Shown here: positions 1 to 7,379 of the stretch, piece after piece
Layout of the letters: every line of letters begins with the position of its first letter
Numbering within the stretch: position 1 is the stretch's first letter
NCBI GenBank assembly: GCA_964598995.1
Contig: CAZRDR010000055.1
Location: 1 to 24,410, forward strand
Source of the DNA: JACROF01 sp964598995
GTDB lineage: Bacteria; Patescibacteriota; Microgenomatia; Levybacterales; UBA12049
Length of the DNA: 24,410 nt
Reading direction: 5' to 3'
The notes under the pieces: model-generated
What the model was told of the DNA's origin: nothing
Databases searched by the model: none
The model's input: the letters and a program-made list of their open reading frames with translations, nothing else
Program-made: the position numbers and the translations under genes

Positions 1-668
1 TTTTTACCTTCGAGTCTTTTAACAGCATCTTCAATATCTTTATTCTCAGTAGCTAGCTTTGCGATAAAATCACTATGCCCTCGAGATGTTTCAGCCTGTA
101 CATAGTCCTCGTATAATTCACGCTTTTTCTCTGCGACATTACGAGCAAGACGTGTCTCTGAGATACCTTCTGGCTTACCTATCGATTGTTCCTGGAGTGT
201 TTTATACTTATCAAGCTTCGCTTGGATTGCACCAAGTTTTACCAGAGCTATTTTCATCTCAGGATCCTCAAGTGGAAAATTCTCTGTCGAGTATGTGCCT
301 GCAGTCATAGCCCGTTCATCGTTGGCCAAAAGTTCCTGGATCTGCCTATCGGCTGCAGCATCGATTTCTGAGGCCTCTTTGTTATAAAGCATTTTTCGAA
401 AAGTCACATTATCACCAGCCCAGGATTGGAGCTGCTCTTCGGGGTATTCTGTAAGGATGCGTTTATACTCTTTAGCTGCTGCATCAGTCGCAGTACGTGC
501 AGGCAGAGTAGACTCTTTTCTTTTCTTGGCTGCAAGTTGAACGGGATTTAACGAATTATCCAATACTTCCTGTGCTTCTGCTAAAACGTGAGCTGAATTC
601 TGAGTATTCTCTGGTGCGACTGGTGGTGCGGGTACTACCCCAACTGACGCCTCTGCGGTATCTACCAT
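1..668 (-). CDS. Unrecognised helical protein, 3' end outside the window
   Basis: Starting at the ATG at 668-666, the minus strand stays open for 222 codons and runs off the left edge, so the C-terminus is missing. The protein begins MVDTAEASVGVVPAPP, an Ala/Pro/Val-rich disordered stretch, then turns into charged helical sequence rich in Glu, Lys and Ala (for example DAAAKEYKRILTEYPEEQL and later VAEKKRELYEDYVQ), compatible with coiled coil. I see no signal peptide, membrane segment or catalytic motif and do not recognise a family. It is the third gene of a minus-strand run but has its own promoter in the 36-base gap behind the previous stop codon. The start is set by that promoter, whose -10 box lies six bases before the ATG; no Shine-Dalgarno is present. 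That it is a gene is well supported; its function is unknown. Confidence 0.8.
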   Translation of the reverse strand, partial: MVDTAEASVGVVPAPPVAPENTQNSAHVLAEAQEVLDNSLNPVQLAAKKRKESTLPARTATDAAAKEYKRILTEYPEEQLQSWAGDNVTFRKMLYNKEASEIDAAADRQIQELLANDERAMTAGTYSTENFPLEDPEMKIALVKLGAIQAKLDKYKTLQEQSIGKPEGISETRLARNVAEKKRELYEDYVQAETSRGHSDFIAKLATENKDIEDAVKRLEGK

Positions 669-703
669 AGTACTATCATCGAAGATTCTTACAAAAAAGT
701 CAA
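669..703 (-). promoter_or_regulatory. Leaderless-type promoter of the left-edge gene
   Basis: Read on the minus strand: TTGACT (703-698), a 17-base spacer, GATGAT (680-675), then 6 bases to the ATG. With transcription starting about 7 bases after the -10 box, the mRNA would begin at the start codon. The -35 box directly follows the TAG stop of the upstream gene. Confidence 0.6.
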
Positions 704-704
704 G

Positions 705-1031
705 CTAAGTTTGAGCTGGCGAAGGCGTCGCAGGTGTCATAAAACGCGTAGCGTGTTCTTCCATCAACTGAGCCAGCCTTTCATCGGCATTCTTACCACT
801 ACGTGCTTCATAGAGTTTTCTCACTAACTCTTCTGACTCTGTCCCCTCAGGAGCATCTTCGATAGCTTTTTTATCTTCATCAGTCATGACGGCCATCGAC
901 TCCTCAGTAAACTGTCTGATAGCAGCCTCGGCCAGATCTGCTACGACGCGAGCTACTTCGTCGTTACTAAGACCTTTATCCATGAGATGAAAGACTAATT
1001 TCTGTCTATTGGTTAATTGCTGATCATCCAT
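705..1031 (-). CDS. Unrecognised small acidic helical protein (108 aa)
   Basis: A 108-residue acidic protein, helical by composition: an N-terminal segment with QKLVFHLMDKGLSNDEVARV, followed by EARSGKNADERLAQLMEEHA, ending in a short Pro/Thr tail. The N-terminal half reads like a small helix-turn-helix-like fold (LSNDEVARVVADLAE), but I cannot assign DNA binding or any named family. No signal peptide or membrane segment is seen. Its ATG lies four bases after the stop of the 670-residue membrane protein gene, with no Shine-Dalgarno visible, so translation is probably coupled to that gene. The shared transcription suggests a role with its neighbours, which is inference from position only. Confidence 0.75.
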   Translation of the reverse strand: MDDQQLTNRQKLVFHLMDKGLSNDEVARVVADLAEAAIRQFTEESMAVMTDEDKKAIEDAPEGTESEELVRKLYEARSGKNADERLAQLMEEHATRFMTPATPSPAQT

Positions 1032-1035
1032 AATT

Positions 1036-3048
1036 TTAAATTTGATTTGCTGTACCTTTTCTACCTCTTATTCTATCCCAAGCTCGACCCACAATGTTTT
1101 TCTGTGGCTTCGCACCTACCTGTGCTTCTCCATTAGTTCCATTAGCGTTCATTACATTATCACTTTTTTCAGCTGCTGTTGGAGTGGCAACGCTTGCTGA
1201 AGCATCGACACTCTCTCCACCTACAACAGCATTTCCAGATGATTCTCCTACAGATACTGCGTTATCTGGACTAACCAGCACATACTGATCTCCTTCAAGA
1301 ATAAGGCCGAGTGTTTCTTCGGCGAACTGATCTTGCGTCATTTTACCTGAGTATACGTCATCTATCATCTGATCAACTTCTTCATCACTATGCATTCCAG
1401 GTCTGCCAGCATTTGCTTTAGCTGTTCTTGCAATAAGTGACCAATTCGCTGGATCATCAAGTTTATCCTTTATAGCTTGCTTGCCTTCTTCTGTACTTCC
1501 GTCAATATTAAATATCTTCTCGCCCATCGTGTCGCCTGCCTCGGCGGTAAATGTTGTCTCTGTTGGAGACTGTTCCGCATCTGGAGCATTTCCTGGAGGG
1601 ACTTCGATATTTCCACCATCAGTAGTTGCTCCATCACTTGTATCGAACGGTGCATCGGGGATCGTTTGATCGCCCTCAGCGCCAGAATTCGGTCCGATAT
1701 CGGGATTAACAGCCACTGTCTCGGTACTTTGGCCAGCCTCTTTATTAGCCTCCTCAGCTCTTCGTGCTTTACGGACAGCATCCTCGCTCTCTGAAGGTCC
1801 AGCATCAGGAGTCGATTGGTTTGCTTCTTTAGTCATTTCTTCAGCTCGTCTAGCTTTATACGTGGCATCCTCACTTGCAGATGGAGTCGTATTAGTAATC
1901 GTGGCACTGCCTTCATCTCCTGAGGTAGGACCGATGTCTGGACTGACAGTAGCTGTATCAGTATCTTGATTTGCCTCTTTGTTGGCCTCTTCGGCGCGGC
2001 GGGCTTTATGAGTAGCGTCTTCACTTGCAGACGGTGTAGGAGCTGCGATATCTATCCCAGCTGCATGCAGATCCTGTGAAGGCATACCACTCTCCGAATT
2101 TCGCATTATGCCTTGACCTGTATCTACATGGGGGTGTTGGGCAGCTATATCCACTTCTCCAGCGTGACGACGCCCAAGTAATGCAAGTCCCAGTCCTAAA
2201 CCTAAACCGATTATCCACTTTCGTGAAGATTTTTCCGTTTTATCTTCTGCTTTGCTCTTCGTGCCTGCTTCTTTCCCATTTTCTTGACTAATTGAAGTTG
2301 ACGCTGATTGACCACCGCCTTCTTGAATTAATTGAGTTGCTTTAGCTTCTACCTCCTCTAATCGAGGTCCATATTGCTCAAGCTGATCTGTAGGCACTTC
2401 TTCTGGACCAGCAGCAGGTTGCGCAGCTCCTGTCTCAGAAGAAGGTCGAATTGGAGAACGGAACATAGCATCATAGGAAGGTTCACTACTGAGTTTCGGA
2501 GCGTCTCCACCAACCCAATTACCATTTGCGCCAGATCTGTTAACTCCAGCAATTCTGTCTTGATACGATCTATCCCAGCCAAGTCCTTCTTTTTGAACTT
2601 TCGTTGTAACATCAGACTTGTCGAAATCTACTCCCTGATAATAACCAACCACCCCATCACCACTACTAACTCGCGCAAAATTCGTATAGACCGCCTGATC
2701 TGGATCATGAAGTCTCGGATCGCGGGGACTTAAATTTAACTTTGGTTTAATAATTTTGTCGAATTTTTGATTAGGGTCATTAGGATCTGAGGATTCATGT
2801 TTGATCATGATTTTTGCTAAATCTGTATTACCTTCTCGTATTACCCCTCTTCCGAGTTCCGATGCTGGCGTATCGGCATGACGAGCCTTTAGTTCTGCGA
2901 TTCTGTCTAGCTTTCGTTGTCTCGCCTCATCCATCGCAGCATTTACTCTAGCTTCGGCTTCTTGGCGGGGATTTGGTGCTGGTGTTACGGGCTTGGTATC
3001 CGTGGCTTCAGGGGCTTTTACTTCTACTGGATCGAGGACATCAGTCAT
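1036..3048 (-). CDS. Large unrecognised protein with one membrane segment and internal repeats (670 aa)
   Basis: Starting at the ATG at 3048, this encodes about 670 residues. Residues 1-75 are charged and helical. Residues 80-190 look like a folded domain rich in Gly, Asp and Tyr (VYTNFARVSSGDGVVGYYQG). A Gly/Leu-rich hydrophobic stretch (WIIGLGLGLGLALLGRR) near residue 278 is the only membrane candidate. After it come three degenerate repeats around SEDAT.KARRAEE..KEA at residues 339-361, 389-411 and 418-441, within an acidic Thr/Ser/Pro linker. Residues ~498-600 look globular (TFTAEAGDTMGEKIFNIDG to ILEGDQYVLVSPD), loosely like a LysM-type G-D-T/G-D-x pattern with an insertion; I would not call that. 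The reading frame extends upstream to a TTG at 3084, but that TTG is part of a TTGACA -35 box, so it is rejected as a start. It looks like a membrane-anchored structural or surface protein; function unknown. Confidence 0.8.
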   Translation of the reverse strand: MTDVLDPVEVKAPEATDTKPVTPAPNPRQEAEARVNAAMDEARQRKLDRIAELKARHADTPASELGRGVIREGNTDLAKIMIKHESSDPNDPNQKFDKIIKPKLNLSPRDPRLHDPDQAVYTNFARVSSGDGVVGYYQGVDFDKSDVTTKVQKEGLGWDRSYQDRIAGVNRSGANGNWVGGDAPKLSSEPSYDAMFRSPIRPSSETGAAQPAAGPEEVPTDQLEQYGPRLEEVEAKATQLIQEGGGQSASTSISQENGKEAGTKSKAEDKTEKSSRKWIIGLGLGLGLALLGRRHAGEVDIAAQHPHVDTGQGIMRNSESGMPSQDLHAAGIDIAAPTPSASEDATHKARRAEEANKEANQDTDTATVSPDIGPTSGDEGSATITNTTPSASEDATYKARRAEEMTKEANQSTPDAGPSESEDAVRKARRAEEANKEAGQSTETVAVNPDIGPNSGAEGDQTIPDAPFDTSDGATTDGGNIEVPPGNAPDAEQSPTETTFTAEAGDTMGEKIFNIDGSTEEGKQAIKDKLDDPANWSLIARTAKANAGRPGMHSDEEVDQMIDDVYSGKMTQDQFAEETLGLILEGDQYVLVSPDNAVSVGESSGNAVVGGESVDASASVATPTAAEKSDNVMNANGTNGEAQVGAKPQKNIVGRAWDRIRGRKGTANQI
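1726..2034 (-). repeat. Three in-frame protein repeats (SEDA.xKARRAEE type)
   Basis: Within the 670-residue protein, three segments of about 23 residues share the pattern SEDA(T/V)xKARRAEExxKEAxQ. They lie at 2034-1966, 1884-1816 and 1797-1726 on the minus strand. The first and third are followed by related linkers (PDIGPTSGDEG and PDIGPNSGAEG), so the duplicated unit is probably longer (repeat plus linker). Codons differ between copies, so the duplications are not recent. Confidence 0.8.
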
Positions 3049-3084
3049 ACATTCTATAATGCTTGTCTCGTGAAAAATTGTCAA
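3049..3084 (-). promoter_or_regulatory. Leaderless-type promoter of the 670-aa membrane protein gene
   Basis: Read on the minus strand: perfect TTGACA (3084-3079), 17-base spacer, CATTAT (3061-3056), then 7 bases to the ATG at 3048. No Shine-Dalgarno lies between. A TATAGA also overlaps the region but gives a 20-base spacer. Confidence 0.7.
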
Positions 3085-3187
3085 GGTAAATCTTGCAAAT
3101 TTCTTACATAGGTATGATGATCCTGTGACTGATCAGTAATATAGTAGCTTCCATACGCTAATCAATTCTTTGAGAAGCGTTTATTTT

Positions 3188-3937
3188 ATGTCAGAACCAC
3201 TATTTGGCAAACAGAAGAAAAAGGCTGAGGAGTTTTACAACAAACTCCTAACGCTTATGATCGATAAAAAGCTGCCTTTTATGATCGGTGGGACCTTCGC
3301 CTTTAATCAATACACCGGCCTTGATCGTCCAACTGGTGATATCGATATCAAAATCCCCATGGAAGACTATCCAAGAATTCTAAAAATTCTAGCAGATAGC
3401 GGCTATAAAACTGAACTAGCCGAGATCGAGCTGAGCTGGCTCGCGAAAGTTACTGATCCAGATGGATTTTATACCGATATTATTTATGCCGAGCGCAATG
3501 GCCTTCATAAAGTCGAGCGCGAGTGGCTTGATATTGCACGTGAAGGAACAGTCCTAGGTCACAAAGTTCTTTTAGAACCTGTTGAGGAGATGATAAGGAG
3601 TAAATGTTATGTCCAGAATCGTCATCGCAATGATGAAGGAGACGTCATTCATCTTATCCTGCGTCAAGGCAAGACTATCAATTGGGAATTGTTACTGAAA
3701 AAAATGGATCCTCACTGGGAATTACTCATGGCACATATCGTCATGTTCTTATTTATCTATCCATCCGAACGTGACAGTATCCCCAAATGGGTCATCGCTG
3801 AACTCATGGGACGACTCGTCGATCTTTTCTCGACTAACCCACCTAAAGAAAAAATAACGCGCGGATTACTACTCTCGAGTGATTTCCAAGTCGGTGTATC
3901 ACAATGGGGATTTAAACCGATTACCGAACTTAAATAA
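3188..3937 (+). CDS. Nucleotidyltransferase-fold protein (AbiEii/MNT-like NTase superfamily)
   Basis: A 249-residue soluble protein from the ATG at 3188; an in-frame TTG at 3170 is possible but less likely. Residues 34-55 read GG-TFAFNQYTGLDRPTG-DIDI, the pol-beta nucleotidyltransferase signature in which GG binds the phosphates and D51 and D53 bind metal. The next segment, with a third acidic position around FYTDIIYAERNG (GF..DII), fits the fold. The C-terminal half is helical with no recognised domain. Family knowledge: such proteins transfer a nucleotide to a protein, RNA or small molecule, and some are toxins. The substrate cannot be read here. The next gene is a calcineurin-like phosphoesterase in the same orientation, 59 bases on, suggesting opposing or sequential action, which is inference. 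No clear promoter or leaderless -10 box was found in the 103-base divergent spacer upstream. Confidence 0.75.
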   Translation: MSEPLFGKQKKKAEEFYNKLLTLMIDKKLPFMIGGTFAFNQYTGLDRPTGDIDIKIPMEDYPRILKILADSGYKTELAEIELSWLAKVTDPDGFYTDIIYAERNGLHKVEREWLDIAREGTVLGHKVLLEPVEEMIRSKCYVQNRHRNDEGDVIHLILRQGKTINWELLLKKMDPHWELLMAHIVMFLFIYPSERDSIPKWVIAELMGRLVDLFSTNPPKEKITRGLLLSSDFQVGVSQWGFKPITELK

Positions 3938-3938
3938 A

Positions 3939-3985
3939 AGAGGTTTCTCCCCTACAAACAAGCTGATATTAGGGGTGAAACCTCT
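3939..3985. repeat. Large hairpin, copy 1 of a two-copy family
   Basis: Two 16-base arms at 3939-3954 (AGAGGTTTCTCCCCTA) and 3970-3985 (TAGGGGTGAAACCTCT) pair at 15 of 16 positions with a single T-T mismatch; the loop is 15 bases. It begins two bases after the stop of the nucleotidyltransferase gene and ends 11 bases before the phosphoesterase ATG. Read on the minus strand it is followed by TTTTATTT, so it could terminate transcription in that direction; on the plus strand there is no U-tract. The same core stem recurs at 11474-11519. Confidence 0.85.
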
Positions 3986-3996
3986 GATAAAACCAT

Positions 3997-4740
3997 ATGG
4001 CAGAAGCAAAAACACAGTCTAAAAAAATCCGTATCGCAGCTGTTGGTGATATCCATGTCAAAGAACATTTCAGAGGTGAATACCAGCGACTCTTTAGTGA
4101 GATATCAGAGAAAGCCGATATCCTTGTTCTCTGTGGCGATCTCACTGACCTCGGACTCCCTACAGAAGCAAAGCTGCTCGCTGAAGACCTCCGCTCATGT
4201 CGGATTCCCGTCGTCGGCGTTCTTGGCAACCATGACTACCAGTCAGATCAACCGCAGGAAGTCAGAAGAATTTTAGAGGAAAACAGTAACGTCTGTATTC
4301 TGGAGGAAGAAGCACAAGTAGTAAATGGCATCGGCTTTGCTGGGGTAAAGGGCTTCGTCGGAGGCTTTGACGCGCTTGCATTAGGGCCATTTGGTGAACC
4401 CGAGCTTAAAATGATCGTAAAAGAACGTGATAACCAAGCCTTTGCCCTGGAAAATCAGCTGAGACAAATACCACAAGTTGAGAAAAAAGTTGTCATCCTT
4501 CATTACGCTCCAATTAGGGCAACTGTCGCAGATGAGCCCGCAGACATCATGCCGTTTTTAGGTTCGACCCGTTATGAGCAAATCATCGATCAGTACGGCG
4601 CAAGTGTCGTCTTCCATGGTCATGCCAACGGCGGACCACATGAGGGTAAGACTAAGACCGGAATACCGGTATTTAATGTAGCCATGCCATTAATGGAAAA
4701 ACTCAATGAAAAACAGCCGTACAAAATCTACGAGCTATGA
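3997..4740 (+). CDS. Calcineurin-like metallophosphoesterase
   Basis: A 247-residue cytosolic hydrolase with the full set of metallophosphoesterase blocks in order: G-D-I-H (D18, H20), G-D-L-T-D (D48), G-N-H-D (N78, H79), L-H-Y-A-P (H169) and F-H-G-H-A-N (H207, H209). These residues build the two-metal centre that hydrolyses phosphomonoesters or phosphodiesters; the substrate cannot be told from sequence. No signal peptide or membrane segment is present. It follows the nucleotidyltransferase-like gene, across the 3939-3985 hairpin, and the two are probably co-transcribed. Its last six bases overlap the end of cysS, which converges from the other strand (stops TGA at 4738-4740 and TAG at 4737-4735). 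No strong Shine-Dalgarno is seen before the ATG. Confidence 0.9.
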   Translation: MAEAKTQSKKIRIAAVGDIHVKEHFRGEYQRLFSEISEKADILVLCGDLTDLGLPTEAKLLAEDLRSCRIPVVGVLGNHDYQSDQPQEVRRILEENSNVCILEEEAQVVNGIGFAGVKGFVGGFDALALGPFGEPELKMIVKERDNQAFALENQLRQIPQVEKKVVILHYAPIRATVADEPADIMPFLGSTRYEQIIDQYGASVVFHGHANGGPHEGKTKTGIPVFNVAMPLMEKLNEKQPYKIYEL

Positions 4741-6084
4741 GGATTTTTTAACAGTATTGCCTGTCGCAGTGTCTTCAACTTCAAAACCTAATTTTTTAAT
4801 CTCGTCTCGCAGTTCATCTGACTTAGCGAAGTCTTTATTCTCGCGCGCTCTCTGACGCTCCTGTAGTAATTTTTGCACTTCTTCGGGAACATCCACTTTT
4901 TCTTCTTGATAACTAGCTAATTCCAAACCTAACGCGTCATCAATTTTTACAAAGTCTGCTCGGGTCAAACTTCCTACATTTTCCCAGACGATAGCTAAGG
5001 CTTTAGAGATATTCAAATCATCATTAAGAGCTGATGCAAATTCTCCTGGCAAACTCGAACTTCCTTCTTTACTCTCCAAATAATGTCTGCGAAGTTTGTT
5101 AAGCGCTGTCTGAGCTGCATCGAGCGCCTCCCAGGTGAAATTCATTTCCTGACGATAATGAGTCTGGAGATAAAGATAGCGCAGTGCCATCGGATCAAAG
5201 CCTTTATTTTTTACATCCTCAACGGTATAAAAATTGCCAAGTGACTTACTCATCTTCTGCCCCTCCACCGTCAAGAATGCATGATGCACCCAATAGTTAG
5301 CGAATTTCTCACCTGTTGCAGCCTCTGACTGGGCAATTTCATTCGTATGATGGATACTAATGTGGTCGATGCCGCCCGTATGGATATCAAAATGTGCCCC
5401 CAAAGCCTTCATACTCATCGCACTACACTCGATATGCCAGCCAGGGAAGCCAGCTCCCCATGGACTCTCCCATTCCATTTGGCGTTTTTCACCAACGGGT
5501 GAGAACTTCCAAAGCGCAAAGTCTGAGACATTTTTCTTCTCTCCCATCTCAACACGAGCTCCTGCTTTTAAGTCCTCAGGATTTTGCAAAGAGAGTTTGA
5601 AGTAATCAGGAAACTTTGCCGTATCGAAATAAATGCCATCACTCGTGCGGTAGGTAAATCCTTTTTCTTCAAGCTGTTTAACGAGTTCTATCTGCTCAAG
5701 GATGTAATCAGTCGCATGCATCAAATCTTGAGGTAGCGTAATATTTAACAGTTCGCATGAATCTTTAAATTGAGTTTCAAATTTTTTAGCGATATCCCAG
5801 ACTGAAAGACCAAATTTCTTCGCACCTTTTTCCATCTTATCTTCACCAGTATCGCTGTCACTAACCAAATGTCCGACGTCTGTAATGTTCATGACGTGAT
5901 GAACAGCATAACCATTAAGTTTTAAAACTCTCATGAGAATATCGTCCCCGACATAGCGGCGCATATGACCAATGTGTTGGTAGTCATAAACTGTCGGACC
6001 GCAGGAATACATGCCTACCTTACCTGGAGTAATGGGTATAAATTCTTGAATTTCTCGACCGAGGGTATTATACAAACGAAGCAT
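4735..6084 (-). CDS. cysS: Cysteinyl-tRNA synthetase
   Basis: A 449-residue class I aminoacyl-tRNA synthetase that charges tRNA-Cys with cysteine. It has the HIGH motif (HIGH at 37-40 in VYDYQHIGHMRR) and KMSKS at 277-281. The zinc site that selects cysteine is complete: C28 (CGPTVYD), C220 (WHIEC), H245 and E249 (HHTNE). The length is close to the family's usual ~460, and the C-terminal anticodon-binding part ends with RENKDFAKSDELRDEIKKLGFEVEDT, typical of CysS. The ATG at 6084 is preceded by TACAAT nine bases upstream, which could be a -10 box giving a very short leader; no Shine-Dalgarno is seen. The gene lies 42 bases behind the NRAMP-like gene and converges on the phosphoesterase gene. 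Confidence 0.97.
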   Translation of the reverse strand: MLRLYNTLGREIQEFIPITPGKVGMYSCGPTVYDYQHIGHMRRYVGDDILMRVLKLNGYAVHHVMNITDVGHLVSDSDTGEDKMEKGAKKFGLSVWDIAKKFETQFKDSCELLNITLPQDLMHATDYILEQIELVKQLEEKGFTYRTSDGIYFDTAKFPDYFKLSLQNPEDLKAGARVEMGEKKNVSDFALWKFSPVGEKRQMEWESPWGAGFPGWHIECSAMSMKALGAHFDIHTGGIDHISIHHTNEIAQSEAATGEKFANYWVHHAFLTVEGQKMSKSLGNFYTVEDVKNKGFDPMALRYLYLQTHYRQEMNFTWEALDAAQTALNKLRRHYLESKEGSSSLPGEFASALNDDLNISKALAIVWENVGSLTRADFVKIDDALGLELASYQEEKVDVPEEVQKLLQERQRARENKDFAKSDELRDEIKKLGFEVEDTATGNTVKKSS

Positions 6085-6126
6085 CTTGAATGGATTGTAA
6101 CACAGACCAGCCTCAACTGGATAGAT

Positions 6127-7377
6127 TTATTTGAGGAAGAATTCACCAAATCCGCCGATTAATGCAGCAAAGGTGATGACTACTCCGGCAGTAATCAGCA
6201 GGAAATTTTTTAACTTAGTATTTTTGTACTCACCCATCAACTCTTCACTATTGGCAAATTTATACAAGAAGAAGAAAATAATCGGCAGGAAGATACCATT
6301 CAGAAAGTCTGCGTAAAGTGTAATCTTGAATAGTGAGACACTCGGCAGCATGACGATGATGAAGCCGAGTAATATCTGGAACATGAAAAAGCCATAAAAT
6401 AATTTACTTTTACTAAAATCGACATCAAGACTCCCCTCATAACCGAAGAACTCTGAGAACGCATACGCGGTAGCCAGTGGTACGATCGCAGCACCGATAA
6501 AGCCTGCGACGAGTAGTCCAGCGCCGAACATAATACTCGCCAGATCTCCAGCAAATGGTTTAATAGCCAGCGCTGCATCAGCTGCACCTTGAATCTTCGT
6601 ACCGTGGATAAAAATCGTCGCAATAACAGCGACCATCATCAGCATCGAGAAAATATCAGTGAGAACTGCTCCTGTATAAATCTCAGCTTGATTGTAGCGG
6701 AGTTTGTCAGGGGACAATTTTTTATCTTTGACATAACTGTTGATAAAAAATTGTCCCCAGGCAGTAACCGTCGTTCCCAAAACGGCAATTGATGTATAAA
6801 AATAATCAAAACTTATTTTCCCATGCGGAACGACAAGTGATTTCATGGCAATTCCCCAGTCAGGCTTTGCAAGAACAGCTGAGACTAAATAGGCTAAATA
6901 GAAGACAATTAAAAAGAGGAAAAACTTCTCGACTTTCGCATATGACGACTTGGTAATGAAAAGAAAAAGGAAGAGAACAAGTAACGGCAAGAATATGAAT
7001 ACATTGAGGTTAAATAAGCCAAGCGCATCTTTAAGCCCTCCGAGATCCTGCACAATTACGCCAAGATTAACGAAAAACAGCAGACTAAAAATAAGTAATG
7101 AAATTCTGATGCCAAATCGTTCCCTTATCAAATCTCCCAGTCCTTTTCCCGTCACCACAGCCATTCGCGATCCTATTTCCTGAGTAATCATGAGGACTGC
7201 AGTAACCGGGATAAGTGTCGTCAGCATACTATAGCCGAACTTAGACGCAGCTACTGAGTATGTCGCAACACCGCCGGCATCATTATCTGCAAAAGCAGTG
7301 ATAATGCCAGGCCCGACAATTGCCATCACTATGAGTAGTTGTTTGCGTAATCGTTTGGCTTTAAATAAATTCTTCAT
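6127..7377 (-). CDS. NRAMP-family divalent-cation transporter with altered metal-binding motifs
   Basis: A 416-residue polytopic membrane protein of the NRAMP (SLC11) family, with about eleven hydrophobic segments. TM1 carries GPGIITAFADNDAGGVATY (residues 22-40): the usual D-P-G-N metal motif reads D-A-G-G, keeping the aspartate (D33) but losing the asparagine. In TM6, the position of the conserved metal-ligating methionine (usually in G-A-x-V-M-P-H) reads G-T-T-V-T-A-W (201-207), so the sulfur ligand is missing. Family knowledge: that methionine favours Mn/Fe over Mg, and NRAMP-related Mg transporters lack it. I infer Mg2+ or broad hard-metal transport rather than classical MntH. The ATG follows the stop of the MgtE_N/CBS gene by two bases, so the two are translationally coupled and probably form one system. 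Confidence 0.9.
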   Translation of the reverse strand: MKNLFKAKRLRKQLLIVMAIVGPGIITAFADNDAGGVATYSVAASKFGYSMLTTLIPVTAVLMITQEIGSRMAVVTGKGLGDLIRERFGIRISLLIFSLLFFVNLGVIVQDLGGLKDALGLFNLNVFIFLPLLVLFLFLFITKSSYAKVEKFFLFLIVFYLAYLVSAVLAKPDWGIAMKSLVVPHGKISFDYFYTSIAVLGTTVTAWGQFFINSYVKDKKLSPDKLRYNQAEIYTGAVLTDIFSMLMMVAVIATIFIHGTKIQGAADAALAIKPFAGDLASIMFGAGLLVAGFIGAAIVPLATAYAFSEFFGYEGSLDVDFSKSKLFYGFFMFQILLGFIIVMLPSVSLFKITLYADFLNGIFLPIIFFFLYKFANSEELMGEYKNTKLKNFLLITAGVVITFAALIGGFGEFFLK

Positions 7378-7379
7378 AA

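Noticed and set aside
1094..1794. Plus-strand open frames opposite the large membrane protein gene
   Set aside because: They mirror the Ser/Thr/Glu-rich codons of the minus-strand gene, lack ribosome sites and show no recognisable protein features.
3049..3084. TTG at 3084 as the start of the large membrane protein
   Set aside because: The TTG is the first part of a consensus TTGACA -35 box with a -10 box 17 bases on and an ATG at 3048 seven bases further.
3128..3137. Perfect 10-base palindrome ACTGATCAGT in the divergent spacer as an operator
   Set aside because: A single short palindrome with no second copy in the window and no adjoining regulator gene; too weak to annotate.
5350..5610. 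Plus-strand open frames opposite cysS
   Set aside because: The minus strand has a complete, well-conserved cysteinyl-tRNA synthetase; these are shadows.
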